Shown here one piece after another: positions 24,281 to 32,072 of a DNA stretch of 34,320 nucleotides; positions within the stretch are counted from its first letter, which is position 1, and every line of letters begins with the position of its first letter. A program made the translations under genes and the position numbers. Origin of the DNA: AC-9 sp051984395 (GTDB taxonomy: Bacteria > Actinomycetota > Acidimicrobiia > Acidimicrobiales > AC-9); contig JBPYEZ010000143.1 of assembly GCA_051984395.1 (NCBI GenBank), positions 1 through 34,320 on the forward strand, read 5' to 3'. Under the pieces are notes generated by a model that saw only the letters and a program-made list of their open reading frames with translations, was not told where the DNA came from and did no database searches.

Positions 24281-25457
24281 CCCGGGCGCCGACCTCCGAC
24301 GACTCCTTGAGGGTGGCCACGTACGCGTCGCGGTTGCGGACGACCTCGGCCAGCGAGTCTCCGCCGAACTTGCGCAGCGCCTCACTGGCGAGTGTGAGAG
24401 CGACCATCGTCTCGGCCACCACGCCCATGGCCGGCACCGCGGTGACGTCGGTGCGTTCCTTGAACGAGACGGTCTCCTCCTTGGAGACGACGTCGACCGT
24501 CTTGAGCACGGGTCGGTTGAGCGTGGCCAGAGGCTTCATGGCCACCCTGGCCACCAGCAGGTCGCCGGTGGACATCCCGCCCTCGACGCCGCCGGCCCGG
24601 GTGGTCTCGCGGCGGTAGACGCCGGCGTCCGGGTCCCAGGCGATGGCGTCGTGAGCCTCCGAGCCCCTCCGGCCGGCCAGGTCGGCGCCATCGCCGAGGC
24701 CGACCGACTTCACGGCCTGGATGCTCATCAGAGCCTGAGCGAGGAGGCCGTCGAGCTTGCGGTCCCAGTGCACGTGGCTCCCGAGCCCGACAGGTACGCC
24801 GTAGGCGAGGACCTCTGCCTCGCCACCGAGCGAGTCGCCGGCCTTGGCCGCCGCCTTGACCTCGGCCACCATGGCCTCCTCCACCTCGGGAGCGAAGCAC
24901 CGCAGCTGCGAGGAGTCGACCCGAGGCAGGTCGCCCGGCTCCGGGCGGATGCCAGAGCGGGCCTCGACCGATCCCACGGCGACGACGTGGCTGAGCACCT
25001 CGACGCCGAGGTGGGCCAACAGCGCCTTGGCGCACGCGCCGGCGGCGACGCGCGCCGCCGTCTCGCGCGCTGAGGCTCGCTCGAGCACGTCGCGGGCGTC
25101 ATCGAAGCCGTATTTCTGCATGCCGGCCAGATCGGCGTGGCCCGGCCTCGGCTGGGTCAGCACCCGCGAGGGGGCGCCCGGCGCCGGTGACATCTCCTCG
25201 GTCCACTTCGGCCACTCGGTGTTGGCGATGACGACGGCCACCGGCGAGCCCAGGGTTCGGCCGTGGCGGACACCCCCGATCAGGCTCACCTCGTCCTTCT
25301 CGAACCTCATCCGGGGGCCCCGTCCGTAGCCGAGCCGCCGCCGGGCCAGCTCGCCCTGCACCTCCTCCACGGTGACGGGCAGGCCGGCGGGAAGCCCCTC
25401 GACGACGACGACGAGCGCCTGACCATGGGACTCACCGGCAGTGAGGAAGCGCAGCAC
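24273..25457 (-). CDS. aroC: Chorismate synthase
   Basis: AroC eliminates phosphate from EPSP to make chorismate, requiring reduced FMN. The 394-aa protein shows MLRFLTAGESHG at the start, RRRLGYGRGPRM, RPGHADLAGMQKYGFDDARDVLERASARE and the C-terminal ERTDVTAVPAMGVVAE. The GTG at 25457 is chosen because it produces the exact family N-terminus. A TTG three codons upstream (25466) would also be in frame. A 72-nt GC-rich gap separates it from the prepilin peptidase gene. Confidence 0.97.
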   Translation of the reverse strand: MLRFLTAGESHGQALVVVVEGLPAGLPVTVEEVQGELARRRLGYGRGPRMRFEKDEVSLIGGVRHGRTLGSPVAVVIANTEWPKWTEEMSPAPGAPSRVLTQPRPGHADLAGMQKYGFDDARDVLERASARETAARVAAGACAKALLAHLGVEVLSHVVAVGSVEARSGIRPEPGDLPRVDSSQLRCFAPEVEEAMVAEVKAAAKAGDSLGGEAEVLAYGVPVGLGSHVHWDRKLDGLLAQALMSIQAVKSVGLGDGADLAGRRGSEAHDAIAWDPDAGVYRRETTRAGGVEGGMSTGDLLVARVAMKPLATLNRPVLKTVDVVSKEETVSFKERTDVTAVPAMGVVAETMVALTLASEALRKFGGDSLAEVVRNRDAYVATLKESSEVGARDG

Positions 25458-25529
25458 GAATCCCAATGTACCGGCGGGTCCCGGCCGCCGGCCGTGCCGG
25501 GTCGCGGCCTGCCGGGAGCGGTCCAGGGA

Positions 25530-26141
25530 TCAGCCGGACCAGGCGCGGGCGAGCTGACCTCCCCAGAGCACGGCGAGCACGGCACCGGCGCCGAGAAAGG
25601 GGGCGAAGGGCAGCCGCACCATCAGGCCCCTGCCCATGGCCATCAGGACCAGCCCCGCGAGCGCGGCGAGGGCGAACGCGAGCACCAGTCCGACAGCCAG
25701 GTGGGCGGGCCCGAGCCAGCCCAGGTAGAGGCCGATGAAGCCGGCCAGCCGGACGTCGCCGAAGCCGAGACCCCGGGGCTGGACCAGGTGCACGACCGAC
25801 AGGGCGGCGAAGGCCAGCGCTCCGCCGAGCAGCGCCTCGAGCGCCGCTCGACCGGCGCCGTCGACGATCGCCGCCCCGCCCAACAGCGGCGCCGTGAGGG
25901 CCACGGCGGGACGCAGGACGCGGTTGGGGATCACCCGGTGCTCCACATCGACGGCGGCCACGGTCACCAGGACCGCGAAGAACAGGCAGTAGGCGGGCAG
26001 GACGGCGACGAGACCGAACCGCAGGGCCGCGGCGGCGAACAGCGTTGCCATGGAGAGGAGGGTGTACGGACGGCCCTGGCGCACGAGAGAGCCGGCACCC
26101 AGCCCGCCCGCGGCACAGGCGCCCACCAGCAACGCGGCCAC
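25530..26141 (-). CDS. Prepilin peptidase (A24 family), short CpaA-like form
   Basis: This is an integral membrane aspartic protease of the type that cleaves the leader of type IV pilin-like proteins. The 203-aa protein is nearly all hydrophobic helices. The two catalytic aspartates are in AVDVEHRVIPN (D65) and GLGFGDVRLAG (D129), the GxGD-type signature. It lacks the N-terminal cysteine-rich methylase domain of PilD, as in many actinobacterial and CpaA forms. The start is a GTG at 26141, 9 nt after dacA. No pilin or assembly gene is in the window, so its substrate is encoded elsewhere. Confidence 0.88.
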   Translation of the reverse strand: MAALLVGACAAGGLGAGSLVRQGRPYTLLSMATLFAAAALRFGLVAVLPAYCLFFAVLVTVAAVDVEHRVIPNRVLRPAVALTAPLLGGAAIVDGAGRAALEALLGGALAFAALSVVHLVQPRGLGFGDVRLAGFIGLYLGWLGPAHLAVGLVLAFALAALAGLVLMAMGRGLMVRLPFAPFLGAGAVLAVLWGGQLARAWSG

Positions 26142-26150
26142 CGCCGCAAG

Positions 26151-27341
26151 TTAGTAGCGCCGCGCCGCCAGTAGCCCGAGACGGGCCCGTCGTCGGCGCA
26201 CGGCCCGACGCCGGAGGACCACCACAACGGCGACAAGCACGAGGAAGGCGGCGGAGACGGCGAGGACGACGTCGCGCAGGAGCCCGCCGAAGAGCCCGAC
26301 TCCGTTGGCCCGGGTGGCGGTGAGGGCGGAGCTGCGGCGGATGATCTGACGGGGTGTCGTGTCGCTGGACGGCGGCGACAGCGACGTCGACACCGGGGGA
26401 AGGTGGTCGACCCTCGACTCGTTGGCAACCGGGGTTGCGAAGCCCAGGTCGAGCAGTGCACCGGCCGAGTGGTAGATGTCCGGCGACTGGAGAACGACCG
26501 CCAACATCGTCCTCCCGTCGCGGGTCGCGGCCGCCATGAACGTGTCCCCCGCCGCCTTCGTATAGCCGGTCTTGATGCCGATGGCTCCCGGGTACAGCTC
26601 CAGGCCGCGGTCGACGTTGCGAATCACGTGGACCACCCCGTCGGGTGCGGTGAACCGGTACTCGGGCATGGCCACGATCTGGCTTATCGCCGGGATGGCC
26701 AGGGCCGTCCGGGCGATGATGGCCAGGTCGTAGGCGGAGACGAAGTTCCCGCCGAGGACGGAGAACTCGTCGTCCAGCCCGGCTGGGTCGCGCAGCACCG
26801 GATTGTCGACCAGGTGCAGCGCGGCTGCGGTGCGCCCCATCTCGACCGCGAACGCCTCCCGTGACCCGCTGACCCTCTCGGCCAGCGCCGTCGCCGCGTC
26901 GTTGGCGGACAGCATGAGCATGGCGTGGAGCGTGTCGGTGAAGGACCAGACCTGTCCCACCTTCATGCCCAGGTCCACCGCCTCCGCGCCTGCGGCAACG
27001 GGGCTCACCGGGACAACAGCGTCCGGAGGCAGATGCTGGACGGCCATGATGGCAGTCAGCACCTTGCTGATGCTGGCGGGGCGCATCGGAGTGTGGTCGT
27101 TGGACGCGGCGATCACGTTGCCCGTGTCGGCGTCCACCACGACCCAGGCCTTCGCCGCCACCGGAGGCGCCGGGCTGGGGGTGACGGGCGGAGGCGGCGG
27201 AGGCGTCGCCGGGGCAGGCACCGGTGCGGCCGGCTCGGCCGCGTACGCCCGCTGCGCCCCCGGCAGACCAACAGAGACGACGAGGAGGAGGAGCGCCGTC
27301 AGGGCAACAAGGGAGTGGCGTCTGACCGCCCACAGATCCAC
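26151..27341 (-). CDS. dacA: D-alanyl-D-alanine carboxypeptidase (penicillin-binding protein 5/6 family, S11)
   Basis: DacA trims the terminal D-Ala of peptidoglycan side chains outside the cell. The 396-aa protein has a signal peptide (hydrophobic core LVALTALLLLVVSVGL, likely cleavage after AYA), a proline-rich linker at about residues 38-60, and the catalytic motifs SISK (S90, K93), SAN (S145, N147) and KTG (K257-G259). A C-terminal transmembrane helix at about residues 357-372 followed by many arginines anchors it. The GTG at 27341 follows a TACTCT hexamer by 6 nt, so the transcript may be leaderless. The open frame further upstream has no signal-peptide logic. Confidence 0.92.
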   Translation of the reverse strand: MDLWAVRRHSLVALTALLLLVVSVGLPGAQRAYAAEPAAPVPAPATPPPPPPVTPSPAPPVAAKAWVVVDADTGNVIAASNDHTPMRPASISKVLTAIMAVQHLPPDAVVPVSPVAAGAEAVDLGMKVGQVWSFTDTLHAMLMLSANDAATALAERVSGSREAFAVEMGRTAAALHLVDNPVLRDPAGLDDEFSVLGGNFVSAYDLAIIARTALAIPAISQIVAMPEYRFTAPDGVVHVIRNVDRGLELYPGAIGIKTGYTKAAGDTFMAAATRDGRTMLAVVLQSPDIYHSAGALLDLGFATPVANESRVDHLPPVSTSLSPPSSDTTPRQIIRRSSALTATRANGVGLFGGLLRDVVLAVSAAFLVLVAVVVVLRRRAVRRRRARLGLLAARRY

Positions 27342-27347
27342 CGGCAA

Positions 27348-27353
27348 AGAGTA
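27348..27353 (-). promoter_or_regulatory. -10-like hexamer for a possible leaderless dacA transcript
   Basis: TACTCT on the minus strand ends 6 nt before the GTG at 27341. The 89-nt gap after nfuA shows no obvious -35 box or terminator hairpin. Confidence 0.4.
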
Positions 27354-27430
27354 GGGCCCCGGTCCGCGTCGCGTGGAGCGATCGGGCGCGCTCGACCCCA
27401 GTCTGCGCGGCGTGGGGTCCCTACGCCGTG

Positions 27431-28087
27431 CTACTTCTTGGCCGGCTCGTAGTAGGGATTGTCGCCGCTGGCGTGGTCGGTGACGTCGACCACCGACGTC
27501 ACCTCGGGAATGGCGTCGGTGATCGCCACCTCGATGCCCTGGCTCAGGGTGACCTTCGCCAGCCCGCACCCCTGGCAGCCGCCGCTCAGGCGCAGGTACG
27601 CGGTCGCCTCCTCGACGGCGACGAGGTCGGCCCGGCCTCCGTGGGCGGCGATGCTCGGATTGATCTGGCCGTCGAGCACGGCGACGACCCGTTGGGCGAC
27701 GTCGCCGCTGAGGTCGGCCGGCGGCCGGCCACCCATGGCCGGGCTGCCCGAGGCGGGCGGGGAGTTGGGGTTGATGATCACCATCCCGGCGTCATCACCG
27801 GCACCGCTCACCTCGAGGGTAGCGCCGCGGATCTTCTCCACGCTGGTCTCGGGGATCACGATGGTGAGCTCGTCGTCGTGCTGGACGAGGTCGTCGGGAC
27901 CGGCGTCCGCCGCCGCCTCGAAGTACATGTCGTAGGTGTAGTTGGAGCCGGCCACACCGCTGACCTCCAGCCAGAGGGCCAGGCGATCACCGTCGCTCTC
28001 CGACGCTCGGACGTCGAGCACCATGGTGCGAGCGCGGTCGCTCACCTTCAGCACGGGCTGGAACTCGGGTGTCTGCTGGGAGGTCAT
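27431..28087 (-). CDS. nfuA: Fe-S cluster carrier, NfuA-like (A-type plus NifU C-terminal domain)
   Basis: The 218-aa protein fuses a degenerate A-type (IscA/HesB-like) domain, about residues 12-110, to a NifU C-terminal domain, about 130-200, with the cluster-binding CQGC (C171, C174). The A-type domain lacks the usual cysteines (SGVAGSNYTYD where IscA has a Cys), as in E. coli NfuA, where it serves for docking to client proteins. The ATG at 28087 has a good AGGAGTGAGG ribosome-binding site; the frame upstream is a shadow of the ATP-grasp gene. It is transcribed away from the ATP-grasp/radical SAM pair and could supply its 4Fe-4S cluster. Confidence 0.92.
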   Translation of the reverse strand: MTSQQTPEFQPVLKVSDRARTMVLDVRASESDGDRLALWLEVSGVAGSNYTYDMYFEAAADAGPDDLVQHDDELTIVIPETSVEKIRGATLEVSGAGDDAGMVIINPNSPPASGSPAMGGRPPADLSGDVAQRVVAVLDGQINPSIAAHGGRADLVAVEEATAYLRLSGGCQGCGLAKVTLSQGIEVAITDAIPEVTSVVDVTDHASGDNPYYEPAKK

Positions 28088-28231
28088 ATCCTCACTCCTG
28101 ACGGTAGCCTCGCCGGAGATGTCGTCGTCAGCCTGCTCGGGCCGGCCCTCGGGGCCAGCCGGTTCCTCGCTCCGACCTCCCGACCCGGCTCGAGGGCACG
28201 GGTGGGCGGGGCACATCCACATGATAGGTCC
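28088..28231. promoter_or_regulatory. Divergent promoter region between nfuA and the ATP-grasp gene
   Basis: This 144-nt gap must hold promoters for both directions. On the plus strand CATGAT (28220-28225) ends 6 nt before the GTG start at 28232, suggesting a leaderless transcript. On the minus strand TACCGT (28101-28106) lies 13 nt before the nfuA ATG. GGCCGGCC near 28140 gives some local symmetry, but no clear operator was identified. Confidence 0.4.
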
Positions 28232-29470
28232 GTGACCCGCCTTGTCCTGATCCTCCCCACGGCCACCTACCGGGCGAGCGACTTTCTCGACGCCGCCGCC
28301 GAGGTGGGCGCCGAGGTGGTGGTGGCCTCGGAGCGCCGTCAGGTGCTGGCCGAGACCATGAAGGACCGCTTCTTGCAGATCGACCTGCGACGGCCGGAGG
28401 AGGCAGCGGCATCCATCGTCGACCTCGCCCGCCGGCGCCCGATCGACGGCATCGTCGCCGTGGACGACCAGGGGGTGCTCCCGGCGGCGCTGGCGGCGGT
28501 CCACCTGGGTCTGCCCCACAACCCTCCCGACGCCGTGCGGACGACCAGAGACAAGGTGGCCCTGCGGGAGGCGATGGCCGCGGCGGGCGTGCCGCAGCCG
28601 CGGTACATCAGTGTCGGTCCCGAGGACGACGTCGCCGGTGCCGCCGCAACGGTGGGCTTTCCATGTGTGATCAAGCCGCCGTCGCTGTCGGCCAGCCGTG
28701 GCGTGATCAGGGCGGACGACCCTCCGGAGGCCACGCGCGCCGGCGAGCGGGTCAGGGCCATCATGGCCGATGCCGGCGGCGACCTCGCCGGTCCCCTGCT
28801 GGTGGAGGCGTACGTGCCCGGCGCCGAGGTGGCGGTCGAGGGCCTGCTCAGGGCGGGGACGCTGGAGACGCTGGCCGTGTTCGACAAGCCGGATCCACTG
28901 GAGGGGCCCTACTTCGAGGAGACCATCTACGTCACGCCGTCGCGCCTGGCTCCGACGGCGGTCTCCGCCGTGGAGGCGACGGCGGCGGCCGCCTGCACCG
29001 CCATCGGTCTGGTCGAGGGACCGGTCCATGTCGAGCTGCGGACGGAGGGAACGGGGACGTGGCTGATCGAGCTGGCGGCCCGCTCGATCGGTGGGCTGTG
29101 CTCCCGCTCGTTGTCGTTCGGGGTGGGCGTCAGTCTCGAGCGGCTGATCGTGGCCCATGCCCTGGGGAAACCCGTCGACGGGCTCTCGAGGGAGCGACGG
29201 GCGGCGGGGGTCATGATGCTCCCGATCCCCGGCCGCGGCCGCCTGGAAGCAGTGACCGGCCAGGACCAGGCCCGACGGGTGCCGGGCATCACGGAGCTCG
29301 ACATCTCGATCGCGCCGGGCCGACCCATCCGTCCGCTCCCCGAAGCTGACCGGTACCTCGGCTTCCTGTTCGCCAAGGGCGAGACGCCCGAGGAGGTCGA
29401 GGCCAGCCTGCGCCGGGCGCATGCCCACCTGGACGTGCGCGTCGTCGATGACGAGCAGTGCGACCGATAG
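28232..29470 (+). CDS. ATP-grasp carboxylate-amine ligase-like protein, partner of the CCAEP radical SAM protein
   Basis: The protein is 412 aa. An N-terminal Rossmann-like pre-ATP-grasp domain (LVLILPTATYRASDFLDAA) precedes an ATP-grasp domain at about residues 105-310. That domain has the ATP-binding lysine in VIKPPSLSASRG (K148), LLVEAYVPGAEVAVEG and the metal site VHVELRTEG...WLIELAARSIGG. The C-terminal part (MMLPIPGRGRLEAVTG to the end) resembles the L-amino-acid ligase C-terminal domain. It probably joins an amine to a carboxylate, but the substrate is unknown. The GTG at 28232 is the natural start; the long open frame before it runs antisense to nfuA. The radical SAM gene begins 10 nt after its stop. 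Confidence 0.85.
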   Translation: MTRLVLILPTATYRASDFLDAAAEVGAEVVVASERRQVLAETMKDRFLQIDLRRPEEAAASIVDLARRRPIDGIVAVDDQGVLPAALAAVHLGLPHNPPDAVRTTRDKVALREAMAAAGVPQPRYISVGPEDDVAGAAATVGFPCVIKPPSLSASRGVIRADDPPEATRAGERVRAIMADAGGDLAGPLLVEAYVPGAEVAVEGLLRAGTLETLAVFDKPDPLEGPYFEETIYVTPSRLAPTAVSAVEATAAAACTAIGLVEGPVHVELRTEGTGTWLIELAARSIGGLCSRSLSFGVGVSLERLIVAHALGKPVDGLSRERRAAGVMMLPIPGRGRLEAVTGQDQARRVPGITELDISIAPGRPIRPLPEADRYLGFLFAKGETPEEVEASLRRAHAHLDVRVVDDEQCDR

Positions 29471-29480
29471 CGTGGCCACG

Positions 29481-30917
29481 GTGAAAGCGCTGCTCGTGTC
29501 GACCTACGAGCTGGGTCATCAGCCCCTCCACGTCGCCTCTCCGGCAGCGGCGCTGGCGCGGGCTGGCCACGAGGCACGCTGTCTGGACCTGTCGGTCCAA
29601 CGATGGGACGAGCTGGGGCCCGAGGCGGTGGACTGGGCCGATGCAGTGGCCTTCTCGGTGCCGATGCACACCGCCATGCGGCTGGCCGTGGCCGCGGCCA
29701 GATCGGTCCGGCAGCGCCGCCCCGAGCTGCCGCTGTGCTTCTACGGCCTCTACGCGCCCATGGCGGGCGATCCCGCCGTCGCCGGCCTCGCCGACCGGGC
29801 GATCGCCGGCGAGTACGAGCCGGCCCTGCTCGACTGGATCGCCCAGCTGGGGGCCGAACCCCGGTCCGTTGCCAGCCCCGTCACCGTCGAGCTGGGGAGG
29901 GGCCGGTTCTCCGCGCCCGTCCGCCGCCTGCTGCCACCACTCGATCGCTATGCCCGCCTCGCCGTGGACGGGGAGGAGCGCCAGGTCGGTTACGTGGAGG
30001 CGAGCCACGGGTGCGCGCACCGTTGTCGCCACTGCCCCGTGCCGGTGGTCTACGACGGTCGCACCCGCCTCGTGGGACAGGACGTCGTCGTGGCCGACGT
30101 CGCCGAGCTGGTCGGCATGGGCGCCCGTCACATCACCTTCGGCGACCCTGACTTCCTCAACGGCCCTCACCACTCGCTCAGGGTCGTGCGCGCCATGCAC
30201 GAGCGCTTCCCCTGGCTGACCTTCGATTGCACGACGAAGGTGGAGCACATCCTGGCCCAACGCGGGGTCTGGGAGGAGATGGCTGCCGCCGGGTGCCTGT
30301 TCGTCGTGTCGGCGTTCGAGACGGTGAACGACGAGATCCTCGCCCGCCTCGACAAGGGCCATACTGCCGCCGAAGCGGCCGAGGCCGTCGGCATCCTCCG
30401 GCACCACGGGATCGAGACCCGTCCCTCGTGGCTGCCTTTCACGCCCTGGACGTCGGTGCAGGACGTGGCGGACATCGTGGAGTTCGTCGCTCGCCACGAT
30501 CTCGTCCCCAACGTCGACCCGGTCCAGTACAGCATCAGGTTGCTCATCCCTCAGGGCTCCCTGATCCTGCGCGATGACCAGTTGCCCCTCGGGCCCTACG
30601 ACCCGGACCTCCTCAGCTACACGTGGCGATCACCCGACGCCCGAGTCGACGCGCTCCAGGCCGACCTGGCGTCGATCGCCGAGCGAGCGGCCACCGACGA
30701 CGAGGCTGTGGGCACGACCTACCTGCGCATCCGGCGGGCCATCGCCGAGGCGACGGAGGGCCGCGGTGACGAGAACGGTACCGACGACGCCGACGAGGTG
30801 GGGGTGCTCGTCGGCGCCCGATCGGGCGCAGGCCGACCACGCCTGACCGAGCCGTGGTTCTGCTGTGCCGAGCCGACCGCCGGTCAGTTCGGCTCGCTCG
30901 GTCACCTGTCCGACTGA
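29481..30917 (+). CDS. CCAEP-tail radical SAM protein (cysteine form of the CUAEP/CCAEP family)
   Basis: The 478-aa protein has an N-terminal cobalamin-binding-like Rossmann domain (about 1-130, LLVSTYELGHQPLHVASPAAAL, with no DxHxxG cobalamin motif) and a radical SAM barrel with the 4Fe-4S motif CAHRCRHC (C178, C182, C185). Near the C-terminus it reads EPWFCCAEP (C461-P465). I recall this tail as the mark of a family named CUAEP/CCAEP-tail radical SAM (seleno)protein, in which the second position may be selenocysteine. Here both codons are cysteine (TGC TGT). The GTG at 29481 gives MKALLVSTYELG; a GTG at 29472 is an alternative. The reaction is unknown; pairing with the ATP-grasp gene suggests a shared pathway. 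Confidence 0.88.
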   Translation: MKALLVSTYELGHQPLHVASPAAALARAGHEARCLDLSVQRWDELGPEAVDWADAVAFSVPMHTAMRLAVAAARSVRQRRPELPLCFYGLYAPMAGDPAVAGLADRAIAGEYEPALLDWIAQLGAEPRSVASPVTVELGRGRFSAPVRRLLPPLDRYARLAVDGEERQVGYVEASHGCAHRCRHCPVPVVYDGRTRLVGQDVVVADVAELVGMGARHITFGDPDFLNGPHHSLRVVRAMHERFPWLTFDCTTKVEHILAQRGVWEEMAAAGCLFVVSAFETVNDEILARLDKGHTAAEAAEAVGILRHHGIETRPSWLPFTPWTSVQDVADIVEFVARHDLVPNVDPVQYSIRLLIPQGSLILRDDQLPLGPYDPDLLSYTWRSPDARVDALQADLASIAERAATDDEAVGTTYLRIRRAIAEATEGRGDENGTDDADEVGVLVGARSGAGRPRLTEPWFCCAEPTAGQFGSLGHLSD

Positions 30918-30965
30918 TCGACGTCGGACGCGCCGCGGATGCCGCCCGCCGGGCACGAGCACGAC

Positions 30966-30971
30966 TACCGT
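30966..30971 (+). promoter_or_regulatory. -10-like hexamer for a possible leaderless transcript
   Basis: TACCGT ends 7 nt before the ATG at 30979. The same hexamer precedes nfuA on the other strand (28101-28106). The gap from the radical SAM stop is 61 nt. Confidence 0.4.
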
Positions 30972-30978
30972 GGCCCTG

Positions 30979-31743
30979 ATGTCCCGATCACGACGCGGTG
31001 GAAAACAGCCCGACGGTCTTCACGAGTGGGTGAGCTTCGAGGACCCCGACGAGGACCGGACGTGGGTCTTCGACGTCACGTTCCTCCTGAGCCAGTGGAC
31101 CTGCATCTTCGGTCGCGGTTGTCAGGGCGTGCTCACCGAGGCTGCTCCGGAGCTGGGCCAGGGATGCTGCTCCTATGGCGCCCACTTCACCGACGAGGAG
31201 GACGCGGCGCGCGTGGAGGACGCCGCAGCCACGCTCCGACCCGACCAGTGGCAGCTTGCTCACCGGGCGCGGGCTGGCCCGCTCAAGCGCACCCGGTCGG
31301 GCGACGTGGCGACGAGGATCGTCGACGGCGCGTGCGTCTTCTTGAACCGGCCGGGGTTCCCGGGAGGCGCCGGCTGCGCGCTGCACCTGGCCGCCGTCCA
31401 GGGGCGCCGGCCCCCGATGGAGCTGAAGCCCAACGTCTGCTGGCAGCTCCCGCTGCGACGCGAGGACGACGTCGCCGACGACGGCCACGTGACCTCCACG
31501 GTTGGTCAGTGGGAACGCCGACACTGGGGGGCCGGCGGGGCGGAGTTCCACTGGTGGTGCACCGAGGCCCCCGACGCCTTCGTCGGCACCGAGCCAGTGT
31601 TCCGCACCCAGCGCGAGGAGCTCATCGCCCTGGTCGGTCGCGCTCCCTACGATCGGGTGAGCCGCTACCTCGCCGACCGCTACTTCAACGGGAGCGAGTA
31701 CCCCGCCGTGCCAGTGCCCCACCCGGCCGTCCGGCGCCGCTGA
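30979..31743 (+). CDS. Cysteine-rich protein resembling YkgJ/DUF3109 metal-cluster domains
   Basis: The 254-aa protein has eight cysteines: C42 and C48 (TCIFGRGCQG), C63/C64 (GCCSYGAHFTDEED), C119 (ACVFLNRP), C133 (GCALHLAA), C154 (KPNVCWQLPL) and C194 (WWCTEAP). The CC pair followed by an acidic stretch, then CVFL, C-LH-A and KP--C---P, follows the order of the YkgJ-type zinc- or iron-chelating domains and of DUF3109, from memory. It likely binds metal or an Fe-S cluster, but no enzymatic role can be stated. The ATG at 30979 is chosen from the upstream TACCGT; a GTG 9 nt earlier is in frame. It may be transcribed separately from the radical SAM gene. Confidence 0.75.
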   Translation: MSRSRRGGKQPDGLHEWVSFEDPDEDRTWVFDVTFLLSQWTCIFGRGCQGVLTEAAPELGQGCCSYGAHFTDEEDAARVEDAAATLRPDQWQLAHRARAGPLKRTRSGDVATRIVDGACVFLNRPGFPGGAGCALHLAAVQGRRPPMELKPNVCWQLPLRREDDVADDGHVTSTVGQWERRHWGAGGAEFHWWCTEAPDAFVGTEPVFRTQREELIALVGRAPYDRVSRYLADRYFNGSEYPAVPVPHPAVRRR

Positions 31744-31779
31744 GCACCGGGTGTTCCAGCCGAATACTGCCGACCCGCG

Positions 31780-32049
31780 TCAGGCTTCCTCGTCGAGCTC
31801 CTCGGCCTCGGCCAGGCACCACGAGGCGTGGCCCTGGCGGGGGTCGGCTCCGCACTCAGGACACTGCTCGGCGGCGCCGTCCGCGTCGCGCACCGTGGTT
31901 TGACCCTGCTGTCCGAGCTTCAACGTGCGGGCCTCTTCGAAGCGCCGGTGACGTCCCTTCTTCACGAGCCGCTCCCAGGTGTCGACGGGTGCTGTGGCGA
32001 CAGTGTACTTGGCTGCTGTCGCGATCAAGCCCCCCCGGGCGTTGCTCAG
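31780..32049 (-). CDS. Small zinc-ribbon-like hypothetical protein, start uncertain (CTG or TTG)
   Basis: The frame encodes a basic N-terminal half (YTVATAPVDTWERLVKKGRHRRFEEARTLKLGQ), a CPECGADPRQGHASWC motif (likely zinc knuckle) and an acidic tail ending EAEELDEEA. The composition and the cysteine motif argue for a real protein; I do not recognise a family. The first conventional start is a TTG at 32028 (82 aa). A CTG at 32049 would give MSNARGGLIATAAKYTV (89 aa), which looks like a more natural N-terminus, but it leaves only 23 nt to the divergent gene. It converges on the cysteine-rich gene, whose stop is 36 nt away. Confidence 0.6.
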   Translation of the reverse strand: MSNARGGLIATAAKYTVATAPVDTWERLVKKGRHRRFEEARTLKLGQQGQTTVRDADGAAEQCPECGADPRQGHASWCLAEAEELDEEA

Positions 32050-32058
32050 GAAACTCGC

Positions 32059-32064
32059 TAGGGT
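32059..32064 (+). promoter_or_regulatory. -10-like hexamer before the small plus-strand gene
   Basis: TAGGGT ends 8 nt before the ATG at 32073, again compatible with a leaderless message. It lies within the very short divergent gap to the zinc-ribbon-like gene. Confidence 0.35.
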
Positions 32065-32072
32065 CTCGCGCG

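Noticed and set aside
27428..28231. Upstream extension of the ATP-grasp frame on the plus strand
   Set aside because: The frame is open but antisense to nfuA, which has a Shine-Dalgarno sequence, domain motifs and CxxC. The ATP-grasp family N-terminus begins at GTG 28232.
30861..30866. Selenocysteine codon in the radical SAM tail
   Set aside because: Both codons are TGC and TGT. There is no in-frame TGA before the final stop, so no selenocysteine is needed here.
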